From Microbacterium sp. (GTDB taxonomy: Bacteria > Actinomycetota > Actinomycetes > Actinomycetales > Microbacteriaceae), in contig DMUE01000048.1 of NCBI GenBank assembly GCA_003476465.1, positions 1-5,337 on the forward strand: DNA of 5,337 bases, given 5' to 3'. Under the pieces are notes generated by a model. That model was not told where the DNA came from. It searched no databases and saw only the letters and a list, made by a program, of their open reading frames with translations. Shown here one piece after another: positions 5,242 to 5,337 of this stretch. How positions within the stretch are numbered: the stretch's first letter is position 1; each line of letters starts with the position of its first letter. The position numbers were made by a program, and so were the translations under genes.

Positions 5242-5337
5242 ATGGACGGGGCCGCGGGCGCTCGCCCCGCGGTCTCCCGCGGGCCGGGCTCGCTGAACCT
5301 GCTCGTGCTGCTGTTCATCTGTTATGCCGTGGTCGTG
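5242..5337 (+). CDS. N-terminal start of a probable membrane protein (partial)
   Basis: ATG 5242 opens a frame that stays open to the window end (32 codons). A short polar, arginine-containing start (DGAARPAVSRG-like composition) is followed by a strongly hydrophobic run, LNLLVLLFICYAVVV, suggesting a first transmembrane helix or a signal anchor. Only GCGGGG lies upstream, which is a weak ribosome binding site. TTGCCC at 5208 and TGTAGC at 5232, 18 bases apart, could be a weak promoter giving an almost leaderless transcript. The family cannot be named from this length. Confidence 0.5.
   Translation, partial: MDGAAGARPAVSRGPGSLNLLVLLFICYAVVV

Noticed and set aside
5252..5272. 7-bp GC stem (CCGCGGG / CCCGCGG) just after the ATG at 5242
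   Set aside because: It lies within a run of almost pure G and C where such pairing is expected by chance, and it has no terminator features.
4857..5318. Reverse 153-codon open frame at the right end
   Set aside because: It crosses the antisense of the DUF3267 tail and of the repeat and is arginine/serine/proline-rich without motifs, as expected for a GC-rich shadow.
1..5337. CRISPR arrays, tRNA or rRNA genes, transposase or IS ends
   Set aside because: No spaced repeat series, no cloverleaf-like sequence and no transposase motif or terminal inverted repeat was found on either strand by eye.

Overview
The window is GC-rich, uses strongly GC-biased codons, and is packed with forward-strand genes. 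The protein families (actinobacterial-type tyrosine integrase, AbiEi/AbiEii pair, CPBP protease, flavodoxin, DUF3267 protein) suggest a chromosome or integrated element of an actinomycete, probably of the Micrococcales/Microbacteriaceae type. The lineage is inferred from composition and family resemblance only.

The left third (1-2527) is a decayed mobile-element end. It starts with the tail of an unrecognised gene (2-85). Next comes a tyrosine recombinase spread over three reading frames (86-1136), which has apparently lost the part of the catalytic domain carrying the beta-hairpin lysine. Downstream is a type IV toxin-antitoxin (AbiE) locus. The AbiEi-like antitoxin gene (1231-1812) is intact, with a strong ribosome binding site and a 9-bp inverted repeat over its probable -10 box. 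The AbiEii-like toxin gene (1809-2527) has a good C-terminal two thirds but has lost the first half of the nucleotidyltransferase active site through an out-of-frame junction close to its start. This locus therefore looks like an antitoxin without a working toxin.

The middle (2531-5173) is a 2.6-kb segment bounded by two 53-bp direct repeats (2478-2530 and 5121-5173, 50 of 53 identical). The repeat is the 3' end of the AbiEii gene including its stop codon. Just inside the left repeat lies a 97-codon reverse-strand fragment of a large plasmid/ICE-type SF2 helicase, cut off immediately after motif VI. After it come three intact forward genes: a CPBP (CAAX/Rce1-like) membrane protease (2914-3663), a flavodoxin-like protein (3747-4256) and a DUF3267 HExxH membrane protein (4356-4928). 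Possible RNA hairpins lie between them. Two membrane-embedded putative proteases around a flavodoxin is a notable gene set, but nothing in the sequence proves that the three act together.

The right end (5174-5337) is non-coding DNA followed by the first 32 codons of a probable membrane protein that runs off the window. The best candidates for a second look are the repeat-bounded segment with its matching helicase breakpoint, the antitoxin retained without a functional toxin, and the protease-flavodoxin-protease cargo.
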